Assembly: GCA_026993045.1 (NCBI GenBank)
Contig: JALWWR010000210.1
Location: 1-8,404, forward strand
Direction: 5' to 3'
DNA: 8,404 nucleotides
DNA from: Thermodesulfatator sp.
Lineage (GTDB): Bacteria > Desulfobacterota > Thermodesulfobacteria > Thermodesulfobacteriales > Thermodesulfobacteriaceae
Shown here: positions 1 through 5,712 of the stretch, piece after piece
How the letters are laid out: every line of letters starts with the position of its first letter
Numbering within the stretch: position 1 is the first letter of the stretch
Notes under the pieces: generated by a model
What the model was told of the DNA's origin: nothing
Seen by the model: the letters and a program-made list of their open reading frames with translations, nothing else
Databases searched by the model: none
Position numbers and translations under genes: made by a program

Positions 1-257
1 CCGCAGACTCCATCGAGCCCCCTCACCCTTTCGGCCTTAAGTCTTTCGGAAAGTTTGCGGCTTAAGGTTTCAAACTCCGGATCGGAAAGGATTCCCAGCT
101 CTGCGGCTTGGACTGAGACCAAAAAGCCTCCTAAAAGCAGAAAGACCATCAGAGCGAGGATCTTGAAAAACTGGCCTCCCTGCCCCGCCTCCCCGAGAGG
201 AGGAAATACTTTGGAAAAAAGCTCCCGCCTTCTTCGCGTCTGGGTCTTTCTTCTCAA
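1..257 (-). CDS. Unrecognised, probably exported protein (N-terminal part, cut by window edge)
   Basis: An open frame on the minus strand runs off the left edge, giving 85 residues from a TTG start. A hydrophobic stretch at about residues 30-49 (FKILALMVFLLLGGFLVSVQ) is followed by A-A-E, a plausible signal peptidase cleavage site. The mature part then begins ELGILSDPEFETLSRKLSER. I do not recognise a family. Two starts are possible. TTG at 257 has AGGAGG at 275-270 with a 12-nt spacer overlapping the receptor stop codon, and it supplies a basic N-terminus. ATG at 149 gives a hydrophobic start with no basic residue and no nearby ribosome site. I prefer TTG, but the 36-residue extension is unusually rich in Arg and Gly, so the start remains open. 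Only 16 bp separate it from the receptor stop, so it is probably the third gene of the kinase-receptor operon. It could be a periplasmic binding or accessory protein, but that is inferred from position only. Confidence 0.6.
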   Translation of the reverse strand, partial: MRRKTQTRRRRELFSKVFPPLGEAGQGGQFFKILALMVFLLLGGFLVSVQAAELGILSDPEFETLSRKLSERLKAERVRGLDGVC

Positions 258-269
258 AAAAAAACGCCC

Positions 270-275
270 CCTCCT
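270..275 (-). promoter_or_regulatory. Shine-Dalgarno overlapping the receptor stop, for the downstream TTG start
   Basis: AGGAGG on the minus strand shares bases with the receptor TAG stop. It is followed by GGG, CG and nine T residues, which run straight into the TTG codon at 257. The overlap suggests translational coupling to the receptor. The 12-nt spacer is longer than ideal, and the T run could shift the effective distance. It is the main support for the TTG start over the ATG at 149. Confidence 0.4.
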
Positions 276-2181
276 AAAATCTTTTCTCCAGGCGCAGCCA
301 GAAAGTTCGCCCCGGCCAGGGTGCCGGGGGAACCGTGCCCCCCCGCCAATAATGTTTGTCGAAAAGATTTTCTATTTTAAAGGAGAAAGACCAGGATCGA
401 TAGCCCAGAAGCAGGTGGAGATCCCAGAGGAGATAAGGGGAAAGCCACCCCTCTCTTCCACGAGCTCGGCCGTACCACCGGAACTGGGGCGAAAGGTAAA
501 GGCCGGGGCGAAGTCTCGCGCTCACCCCGCCCTTTAGCATCCAGCGGGGAAGATAGAACACCCGCGTTCCCTGGGCTGGGGCCCCGTCGCTTTCGGTGAC
601 CTGATAAAAGCTGTAGTTGAGGAAAGCCATAAGGGATTCTGTAGAATAGCGGCTATCGACCTCAAGGCCCCACAGACGAATTTTTCCCGCATTCTGATAG
701 ACGCGTTCGCGGGCGTTGTAGACCAAGAGATCGTTTCCTTTCTCCCAAAACCAGGTAATCCGCCCTTCATAGCGCGGACTTGGGTGATAGTAAAGATCCA
801 GACTTAGAGTTTCAAGTTTTTCGGCCTCAAGCTCGCTTGCGGCCCCGTAGCCTGAAAGGCGATTTCTCTGACGGTAAAAATAGACTGGGGCCTGAAAACT
901 CCGTCCCCAGGTGGCCGAAAAGGTGAAACTCGGACGCCCTTTCCAGATGAGAGAGGCCCGGGGCGAAAACTCTCCTCCGAAACTCTCGTAGTGATCGTAA
1001 CGGCCTCCGAGATTGAAAATCCAATTTTCCCCTAGGGTTAATTTCTCCTGGGCAAAAAGGCTCCAGTGGGATTCGCTCTTTGAGGGATGCCCGATAGCCC
1101 CCAAATCAGTGCCATTAAAGGTACGAATGTAACTTTGTTCGTAATCCTCTTCTTCTAAAGAAAAGCCCCAAAGGAAGGTCCCCTGGCGGTGCTTCCGATA
1201 AAATTCTCCGGAAAGTCCGTAAGCTCGGGCCAGGAGCTCGATATCCAAGGCCAGAAAAGCCCCCTCGGCGTGGGTAGAGCGTACCTGAGGAGTGTGGGAC
1301 TTGAAGTAACGCCAGTAGGGTTTCAAGACCAGGCGCCAGCCCTTCCACTCTTTCTCCCATTTAAACCCTAGGATATCTTGCCAGACCTTCTCGAAGGAAC
1401 CAAAAGGTTTCCGATCAAGGGCCGAAAGGGGGCTTCCGCTTTGGGAGCGAGGGGTGTCGTAGCGGGAGTAGAAGTGGAACCAGAAGGCCTCAAACGGCTC
1501 CCAAAAAGAGCGAATTTGCCAGGAATAGTTTTGGGGTCGGGGATGGAGCCGGAAATTCCCTTCTGGGCTGTGATAGATCTCCCCGGGATCATCGGCGTAG
1601 TGGAAAAGGAGTCGGAGTTTGCCTAAAGAAGAAAAATTACAATCAAGGCCCAGGTCCGCCTCCTCTCCGTCATAGCTACCTATTCCTACCCGCAAGAGAC
1701 CCGGTAAGAGAGCCTTTCTTTCCAGGCGTACCACTCCAGTGAAGGCTGCGTCTCCATAAAGACTGGCCCCGGGCCCCCGCATGATCTCCACCCGAGAGAC
1801 CCCGGCCAGAGAATAGGTCCGGTCCAGAGTCAGGTTTTGAAACTCTGGGAGATTGAGTTTTATGTAATCTTCTAAGAAAAGGAGTTCCGAGGTTATGGTG
1901 CGGTAGAAGCCTCTATGGGCCACCACCCTTTCGTTCATGTCCTGGATAAGGTAAAAGGAAGGTTGGTACTCTAGAAGGTCCCGAAGGTTGAACCAGCCCC
2001 ACCGCCTTCTTTCTTCCTCCGTGATGACGGTGGTGGGCCAGGCCGCTTCTTCAATGGGTTCTGTAAACTGAGCCGCGGCTTTGGCCAGCCGCCATTCTTT
2101 TAAGGCCAAGGTGTAATATTCCGCCTGCAAAGGTGTTGCCGAGAGGGAAAAGACCCACAGGGCCAGAAGAAGTTTTTTCAT
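274..2181 (-). CDS. TonB-dependent outer-membrane receptor, substrate unknown
   Basis: A 635-residue protein expected to import a scarce ligand across the outer membrane using TonB-ExbBD energy. A signal peptide ([20 protein letters not shown], cleavage near A20/E21) precedes a plug domain at about residues 41-156. The plug has the family-typical TTVITEEE segment near 50-57 and VSRVEIMRGPGASLYGDAAF at 128-147. The rest is rich in alternating aromatic and polar residues, as expected of a 22-strand barrel. The C-terminal region contains IENLFDKHYW and PGRTFWLRLEKRF, and the protein ends in Phe as outer-membrane barrels usually do. Length is normal for small receptors of the vitamin B12 or siderophore type. 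No obvious TonB box is seen between the signal peptide and plug. The ATG overlaps the kinase stop (ATGA), and GGAGGT lies 6 nt upstream at 2193-2188, so the two genes are likely co-translated. The ligand cannot be read from the sequence. Confidence 0.93.
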   Translation of the reverse strand: MKKLLLALWVFSLSATPLQAEYYTLALKEWRLAKAAAQFTEPIEEAAWPTTVITEEERRRWGWFNLRDLLEYQPSFYLIQDMNERVVAHRGFYRTITSELLFLEDYIKLNLPEFQNLTLDRTYSLAGVSRVEIMRGPGASLYGDAAFTGVVRLERKALLPGLLRVGIGSYDGEEADLGLDCNFSSLGKLRLLFHYADDPGEIYHSPEGNFRLHPRPQNYSWQIRSFWEPFEAFWFHFYSRYDTPRSQSGSPLSALDRKPFGSFEKVWQDILGFKWEKEWKGWRLVLKPYWRYFKSHTPQVRSTHAEGAFLALDIELLARAYGLSGEFYRKHRQGTFLWGFSLEEEDYEQSYIRTFNGTDLGAIGHPSKSESHWSLFAQEKLTLGENWIFNLGGRYDHYESFGGEFSPRASLIWKGRPSFTFSATWGRSFQAPVYFYRQRNRLSGYGAASELEAEKLETLSLDLYYHPSPRYEGRITWFWEKGNDLLVYNARERVYQNAGKIRLWGLEVDSRYSTESLMAFLNYSFYQVTESDGAPAQGTRVFYLPRWMLKGGVSARLRPGLYLSPQFRWYGRARGREGWLSPYLLWDLHLLLGYRSWSFSFKIENLFDKHYWRGGTVPPAPWPGRTFWLRLEKRF

Positions 2182-3944
2182 CTAAAGACCTCCGTTAGGA
2201 GGGCTTCGATCTTTTTGAAATCTGTGGGTTTATAAAGGATCCCCTGCACGATTCCCTGTTTTTTCTTTTCTTCAAGCTCTTCGTCTAAAGATTGCGTATA
2301 ACCGGTGATCACCACAATCTTGGGCCTTGAGGGTTCCTTTTCGATTTGCCGGATGAGCCAAAGGCCGTCTTTTCCAGGCATAAGGAGGTCCACCAAGAGA
2401 AGATCGTAGGAACCATGGCGGCATTTTTTTAAGGCCTCTTCGGCCGAGGAGGCGGTTTCAGCCTTAAGGCCGAGGAGTTGTAGGAGTTCGGCGAAACTTT
2501 CCCGGATCTCGCTTTCGTCATCCACTACCAAAATCCGTTTCCCAGAAAGATGGGTGGGGGACGTCCTTTTCGAACTCTTTTCGGAGACCTTCTCCGGCTC
2601 AGCCCGAGGCAGCCAAAGGATAAAACGGGTCCCCTCCCCGGGAGTGCTTTCCACCTCGATCTTTCCTCCAGCCCCGGTGACTATCTGGTGAACGAGATAA
2701 AGCCCAAGCCCGGTGCCTTCGCCCACCTTTTTGGTGGTGAAAAAGGGCTCAAAGATACGGGAACGTATCTCCTCCGGGATCCCGGGGCCATTGTCTTCCA
2801 CCTCCAGACGAACCCAGCCGTTTTTCTTCGCCGCCCGAATCTTAATGAGGCCCTTCTCTTTTTGGGCCAAAGCGTCTCTAGCGTTTATGGTAAGGTTCAT
2901 TATGATTTCCTGTAAGGCCTCCTCCGAAAGAGGTACCCAGAGATTTTTCTCCGCTTCCACCTCCAGGCGAAGGTGCTTTGGAAAGGCCTTTTCCAGGATG
3001 GTAAGGGTGGAAGTAAGAATGCTTCCCACTTCGCTCCAGGCCTTTTCGGTTTTTTTAGAGCGGGCTAGTCGCAGGATCCGGGAAGAGAGTTCCGAGCCTT
3101 TGAGGACCGCTTTTTCGGCCCGCTCCAGTCTCTCAAGGGCCTTTTCCGTGGAGCCTTCTCGTAAAAACCTTTGGGCCAATTGCAGATACCCCGAAATCAT
3201 TTGAAGGAGGTTGTTGAATTCGTGGGCGTAGCCTCCGGCCAGGGTACCCAGGGCGGTCATTTTCTCCGAAAAGGCCAGCCTCTGCGTAAACTCTCGCTCT
3301 CGTTTAAGAGATTCCTGTATCTTTTCCACTAAAAGATCGATCTCTTTCAAGCCCACCGGAGCGATCTCCTTCCCAGTTTCAAGGGCTTTGACTACTTGGT
3401 GAAGAGGTCTTCTGAACCAGGCCCGGTAGGCTAAATAGAGTATGGCCAGGAGAAGAAGGTAAAGCATTAACATGCTTACCCAGTAAGCATGGAGATAGCC
3501 TTGTAAAAAACGTCGGAGGATTTCGGGATTGTAAGCCAGAGCCAGCTCCACTTTGAGCTCCGGATCTTTAAGGACGCGATAAAGCGGGGAAAGGCCTCTT
3601 TTGGGAAGAGGATGGGAACTCGCAAGAACAGTCCCGTGGTCGCGGATTTCCCAGAGCCACGGGCTTCCGGAAAGGATCTCCTTAACTTTGGAAGTGAGTC
3701 CGTTTAAGGCCAAAAGCCGGGCTTCGGTTTGTGATACCCCTTGAAGAAGGCTTAAGCGGTAACGGAAGTCCGCTTCCCGCACGCTCTGCCTTAAGTCATA
3801 AAAAGCGCTCTGAAGCTGGAGTACAGCCTGATGCCAGAGGAGTTGGCGGATGAAATTCCAACCAAGAAACCCCGATGCTAGAGCCACAATAAAAAGGGAT
3901 AAGCCGTAAAGAGCCAGAATGCGACGTTGAAGCGAGGTAAACAT
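2178..3944 (-). CDS. Hybrid sensor histidine kinase with C-terminal receiver domain
   Basis: A 588-residue inner-membrane kinase. One membrane segment lies at about residues 9-31 and a second at about 153-176. They enclose a periplasmic segment of roughly 120 residues that matches no sensor fold I recognise. A short linker leads to the HisKA helix with the phosphoacceptor His241 in the H-box AHEFNN. The ATPase domain shows the N-box (N350, N354 in [10 protein letters not shown]), G1 DNGPGI (384-389), F-box FEPFF (398-402) and G2 GEGTGLGL (408-415). A complete receiver domain follows at about 469-588, with acidic pair D475/D476, phosphoacceptor D519 in [11 protein letters not shown]547 and K572. 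All catalytic residues are present, so autophosphorylation and intramolecular transfer are expected. There is no output domain and no DNA-binding regulator alongside, so the partner must be elsewhere. It is the first gene of the kinase-receptor unit. The ATG start has an unusually distant ribosome site. Confidence 0.93.
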   Translation of the reverse strand: MFTSLQRRILALYGLSLFIVALASGFLGWNFIRQLLWHQAVLQLQSAFYDLRQSVREADFRYRLSLLQGVSQTEARLLALNGLTSKVKEILSGSPWLWEIRDHGTVLASSHPLPKRGLSPLYRVLKDPELKVELALAYNPEILRRFLQGYLHAYWVSMLMLYLLLLAILYLAYRAWFRRPLHQVVKALETGKEIAPVGLKEIDLLVEKIQESLKREREFTQRLAFSEKMTALGTLAGGYAHEFNNLLQMISGYLQLAQRFLREGSTEKALERLERAEKAVLKGSELSSRILRLARSKKTEKAWSEVGSILTSTLTILEKAFPKHLRLEVEAEKNLWVPLSEEALQEIIMNLTINARDALAQKEKGLIKIRAAKKNGWVRLEVEDNGPGIPEEIRSRIFEPFFTTKKVGEGTGLGLYLVHQIVTGAGGKIEVESTPGEGTRFILWLPRAEPEKVSEKSSKRTSPTHLSGKRILVVDDESEIRESFAELLQLLGLKAETASSAEEALKKCRHGSYDLLLVDLLMPGKDGLWLIRQIEKEPSRPKIVVITGYTQSLDEELEEKKKQGIVQGILYKPTDFKKIEALLTEVFR

Positions 3945-3962
3945 AAAAAATTTTATTTCAAT

Positions 3963-3968
3963 CTCCTT
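3963..3968 (-). promoter_or_regulatory. Distant Shine-Dalgarno upstream of the kinase ATG
   Basis: AAGGAG on the minus strand is the only good ribosome site upstream of the kinase, but 18 nt of A/T-rich sequence separate it from the ATG at 3944. No in-frame ATG, GTG or TTG lies in between; the intervening frame reads ATT-GAA-ATA-AAA-TTT-TTT. Either the spacing is tolerated or reduced by local structure, or an ATT start is used, which is unlikely. Confidence 0.35.
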
Positions 3969-3994
3969 TTTGGCTTTTTTTTCTTTTAAGAGAG

Positions 3995-4021
3995 GGTATA
4001 CTTCGCTTCATTTTTCGTCAA
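3995..4021 (-). promoter_or_regulatory. Candidate sigma-70-type promoter for the kinase-receptor operon
   Basis: On the minus strand TTGACG (4021-4016) matches the -35 consensus at five of six positions. TATACC (4000-3995) matches the -10 at four of six, with a short 15-nt spacer. Transcription would start near 3987, leaving a leader of about 43 nt before the kinase ATG that contains the AAGGAG at 3968-3963. It is the best promoter-like pair in the gap, found by eye only. Confidence 0.4.
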
Positions 4022-4070
4022 CCCATGAAATGTAGATGTTACGGGACTTTTCAAAACGGCCTATTTTATC

Positions 4071-4107
4071 CTCTTCCCTCTGAGAAGGACAGAGGAAGAG
4101 AGTTTTT
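4071..4107. other. Strong imperfect hairpin in the trpC-kinase gap, terminator-like on the plus strand
   Basis: CTCTTCCCTCTG (4071-4082) pairs with CAGAGGAAGAG (4090-4100) through eleven base pairs with one bulged C and a seven-base loop. Read on the plus strand it is followed by AG and five T residues (4103-4107), the form of an intrinsic terminator. No plus-strand gene is visible upstream of it, though. Read on the minus strand it lies about 80 nt after the trpC stop, is preceded by A residues and is followed by GATAAAATAGG with no U tract. It may end or stabilise the trpC transcript, or end an antisense transcript. The direction is unresolved. Confidence 0.45.
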
Positions 4108-4180
4108 CAAAGGTTTCGTCTCGTTTCAAAGAGAGATAAGGGGGAGCTGAGCTTTTAGCGTAAGACCGAAGGCTCTGGGT

Positions 4181-4966
4181 TTAAACTGTTCGCCAATTTT
4201 GGAGGAGGGCGGCGGGATCAGGGCTCTTCACCAGGGCCTCGCCGATGAGGACCGCCTCCACCCCCGCCTCCGAGAGCCTCTTTAAGGTTCCGGCTTCTGA
4301 AAGCCCACTTTCGGAGACCACTATCCGATCCTTGGGAATGTGGGGGAGGAGACGCAGGGTAGTCTCCACCGAGACCTCAAAGGTGTGGAGGTTGCGATTG
4401 TTTATGCCGATGATCTCGGCCCCGACTGAGACCGCGGTTTCCAATTCCTCTTGGTTGTGGACCTCCACCAGGGCCGCAAGTCCGAGACGGTGGGTGTAGG
4501 CTAAAAGTTCACGCAGGTCCTCCGGGCTTAAGGCAGCCACGATAAGAAGCACGGCGTCGGCTCCAAAGCCCCGGGCCTCTTCGATCTGTACCGGGTCCAA
4601 AATGAAGTCCTTACGGAGCAAGGGAAGATCTACCGCGGACCTTATCGCCGCCAGATACTCAAGCGAACCTTGAAAGAAGGGTTCGTCGGTGATCACGGAG
4701 ATGGCCCCGGCTCCGCCTTGTACATAAGCCCGCGAGAGTTTCAAAGGGTCGAAGTCTGGAGCCAGCAGGCCCTTGGAGGGCGAGGCCCTTTTTACCTCTG
4801 CGATCACGGTAAGCCCGGGGCGCTTTAAGGCTCCGGCGAAGTCCCGCCGGGGGGCCTCCCAGAAGGGCCGGAAAAAGAGCCCGCGCCTCTTGCGGGCCTC
4901 GATCTCTTCTTTTTTGGCCTCCAGGATTCGGGAAAGAAACCTCGACGTTGACATCTTCAGGGGCAC
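4181..4966 (-). CDS. trpC: Indole-3-glycerol phosphate synthase
   Basis: Catalyses ring closure of 1-(2-carboxyphenylamino)-1-deoxyribulose 5-phosphate to indole-3-glycerol phosphate in cytosolic tryptophan synthesis. The 261-residue product has the single-domain TIM-barrel length and is not fused to TrpF. Family motifs appear in order: [12 protein letters not shown] (55-66, E57 and K59), PLLRKDFI (115-122, K119), [12 protein letters not shown] (135-146), ALVEVHN (165-171, E168), GINNRNL (187-193, N189), VVSESG (216-221) and AVLIGEAL (238-245, phosphate site). The active-site set looks complete. Two starts are possible: GTG at 4966, or ATG at 4954. The ATG gives [18 protein letters not shown], closer to usual TrpC N-termini. 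Neither has a clear Shine-Dalgarno, so the coordinates give the longer form. It is divergent from rpmH, and no other trp gene is in view. Confidence 0.95.
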   Translation of the reverse strand: MPLKMSTSRFLSRILEAKKEEIEARKRRGLFFRPFWEAPRRDFAGALKRPGLTVIAEVKRASPSKGLLAPDFDPLKLSRAYVQGGAGAISVITDEPFFQGSLEYLAAIRSAVDLPLLRKDFILDPVQIEEARGFGADAVLLIVAALSPEDLRELLAYTHRLGLAALVEVHNQEELETAVSVGAEIIGINNRNLHTFEVSVETTLRLLPHIPKDRIVVSESGLSEAGTLKRLSEAGVEAVLIGEALVKSPDPAALLQNWRTV

Positions 4967-4976
4967 CGGTTTTATT
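4948..4976 (+). promoter_or_regulatory. Candidate promoter of the rpmH-rnpA-yidD-yidC operon
   Basis: A perfect TTGACA (4948-4953) and TTTATT (4971-4976, four of six matches to TATAAT) are separated by the ideal 17 nt. The start would be near 4983, giving a leader of about 37 nt to the rpmH ATG. The -35 box lies within the 5' end of trpC, overlapping its internal ATG codon. Confidence 0.6.
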
Positions 4977-4998
4977 TAAGGCGAAATTTTTCTCCTGC

Positions 4999-5026
4999 AT
5001 TTTAATCGCGGAGGCGGAAATGAAAA
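4999..5026 (-). promoter_or_regulatory. Candidate trpC promoter reaching into rpmH
   Basis: On the minus strand TTTTCA (5026-5021, four of six) and TAAAAT (5004-4999, five of six) are separated by 16 nt. The start would fall near 4992, leaving about 26 nt to the GTG or 38 nt to the ATG of trpC. The -35 lies in the first codons of rpmH, so this would be interleaved with the rpmH promoter. Confidence 0.35.
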
Positions 5027-5154
5027 GGACTTATCAACCCAGTCGGATCAAACGGAAGCGATGCCACGGGTTCCGAGCTCGGATGAGCAGCCGCTCTGGA
5101 AGACGGATCCTGAAAAACCGTCGCCGTAAAGGTCGTTGGCGGCTTACCGTTTAA
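5020..5154 (+). CDS. rpmH: Large ribosomal subunit protein bL34
   Basis: A 44-residue, highly basic protein of the 50S subunit, with the conserved L34 opening MKRTYQPS followed by GFRARM and an Arg/Lys-rich tail ([16 protein letters not shown]). The length is exactly typical. The ATG at 5020 is chosen over an in-frame upstream TTG at 4948 because L34 always begins MKRT-like and because GGAGG (5010-5014) sits 5 nt upstream. The longer frame would also start inside the candidate promoter. It is the first gene of the plus-strand cluster, and one nucleotide separates its stop from rnpA. Confidence 0.98.
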   Translation: MKRTYQPSRIKRKRCHGFRARMSSRSGRRILKNRRRKGRWRLTV

Positions 5155-5155
5155 G

Positions 5156-5503
5156 TTGAAATCTTACGGGCTTTCTAGGGTTGAGCGACTTTCAAGAAAA
5201 CGGGACTTCGAGCGGGTCTTTCGAGAAGGCCGAAGGATTGATCTGTCTTACTTGCGGGTGGTTTACGCCCCCAACGGTCTCCCGTGGCGTCGGATAGGTT
5301 TTGCAGTCTCCAAAAAGGTAGGGCCAGCGGTGGTGCGAAACCGGATCAAAAGGGTCTTAAGAGAGGCCTTTCGGCGACACAAAGAGATCTTTCCTCCCGG
5401 TTGTGATCTGGTCTTTATTCCTCGCCGGGAAGTGGCCCGTCTTTCCCCGGAAGAGTTGGCGCAGGAGTTGGCGGAGGTCTTTAAAAGGTGTCCCGATTTT
5501 TGA
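5156..5503 (+). CDS. rnpA: Ribonuclease P protein component
   Basis: Protein subunit of RNase P, which assists the catalytic RNA in removing 5' leaders from pre-tRNA. The 115-residue product starts [20 protein letters not shown], typical of the family. It carries the RNR signature in [18 protein letters not shown] (59-76), the basic helix that contacts the [12 protein letters not shown] (82-90) matches the conserved central strand. The start is a TTG one base after the rpmH stop, with no convincing Shine-Dalgarno. No alternative ATG or GTG keeps the family N-terminus, so translation is probably coupled to rpmH. The 3' end overlaps yidD by 16 nt. Confidence 0.96.
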   Translation: MKSYGLSRVERLSRKRDFERVFREGRRIDLSYLRVVYAPNGLPWRRIGFAVSKKVGPAVVRNRIKRVLREAFRRHKEIFPPGCDLVFIPRREVARLSPEELAQELAEVFKRCPDF

Positions 5504-5712
5504 TCTTCTTTATCCGACTTTACCGTTGGATAGGGGCCCCTTTGTGGCCGGGGGTGTGTCGCTTTTATCCTAGTTGCAGCCATTACGCCGAGGAGGCCTT
5601 GAAAGAGTGGGGGCCTTGGCGAGGAGGTTGGCTTACCCTAAGGCGGCTACTTCGTTGTCACCCCTTCCATCCTGGAGGCTTCGATCCGGTTCCTAAAAGG
5701 AGGTCTAGTTAG
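5488..5712 (+). CDS. yidD: Membrane protein insertion efficiency factor YidD
   Basis: A 74-residue small inner-membrane-associated protein that helps YidC-dependent insertion. An amphipathic or hydrophobic N-terminus ([12 protein letters not shown]) is followed by the family signature: [15 protein letters not shown] (24-38), [12 protein letters not shown] (53-64) and DPVP (66-69). Three cysteines (C24, C30, C57) are present. The start is GTG, overlapping the rnpA end by 16 nt in another frame, with GGAGG at 5473-5477 ten nt upstream. Its stop abuts the yidC ATG with no gap, which supports one transcript and coupled translation. Confidence 0.95.
   Translation: MSRFLIFFIRLYRWIGAPLWPGVCRFYPSCSHYAEEALKEWGPWRGGWLTLRRLLRCHPFHPGGFDPVPKRRSS
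5697..5704 (+). promoter_or_regulatory. Consensus Shine-Dalgarno for yidC inside the yidD 3' end
   Basis: AAGGAGGT is fully complementary to the 16S anti-SD, ends 8 nt before the yidC ATG and lies in the last codons of yidD. It fixes the yidC start and suggests stronger initiation than at the preceding rnpA and yidD starts. Confidence 0.75.

Noticed and set aside
256..294. Intrinsic terminator after the receptor gene, ending in nine T residues on the minus strand
   Set aside because: The only stem is about five pairs (CGCCT with GGGCG) across a 20-base loop, too weak to call. The sequence also serves as the ribosome site and start region of the next gene.
55..537. Plus-strand open frame of 160 codons
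   Set aside because: It lies opposite the exported-protein gene and the receptor 3' end, shows no family resemblance and has a low-complexity Pro/Arg/Lys composition, as expected of an antisense shadow.
2550..3204. Two plus-strand open frames of 121 and 163 codons opposite the kinase
   Set aside because: The minus-strand kinase explains this stretch fully with catalytic motifs; the antisense frames have no recognisable domains or ribosome sites.
3958..4011. Minus-strand 17-codon leader peptide (MKRSIPSLKRKKSQKGD) before the kinase
   Set aside because: It has no ribosome site, and its ATG lies between the -35 and -10 of the candidate promoter, so it would not be transcribed from there.
4659..5000. 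Minus-strand frame of 113 codons starting ATG at 5000 after a GAG-rich stretch
   Set aside because: It overlaps the well-supported trpC in another frame and has Arg/Gly/Leu-rich content typical of out-of-frame reading.
4948..5019. Longer L34 starting at the in-frame TTG at 4948
   Set aside because: The extra 24 residues are not part of L34 in any lineage I know, the TTG is the first half of the -35 box, and a good ribosome site precedes the ATG at 5020.
5031..5041. DnaA-box-like TTATCAACC that might mark an origin near rpmH
   Set aside because: It differs from TTATCCACA at two positions, encodes the conserved TYQPS of L34 and has no neighbouring boxes or AT-rich unwinding region.
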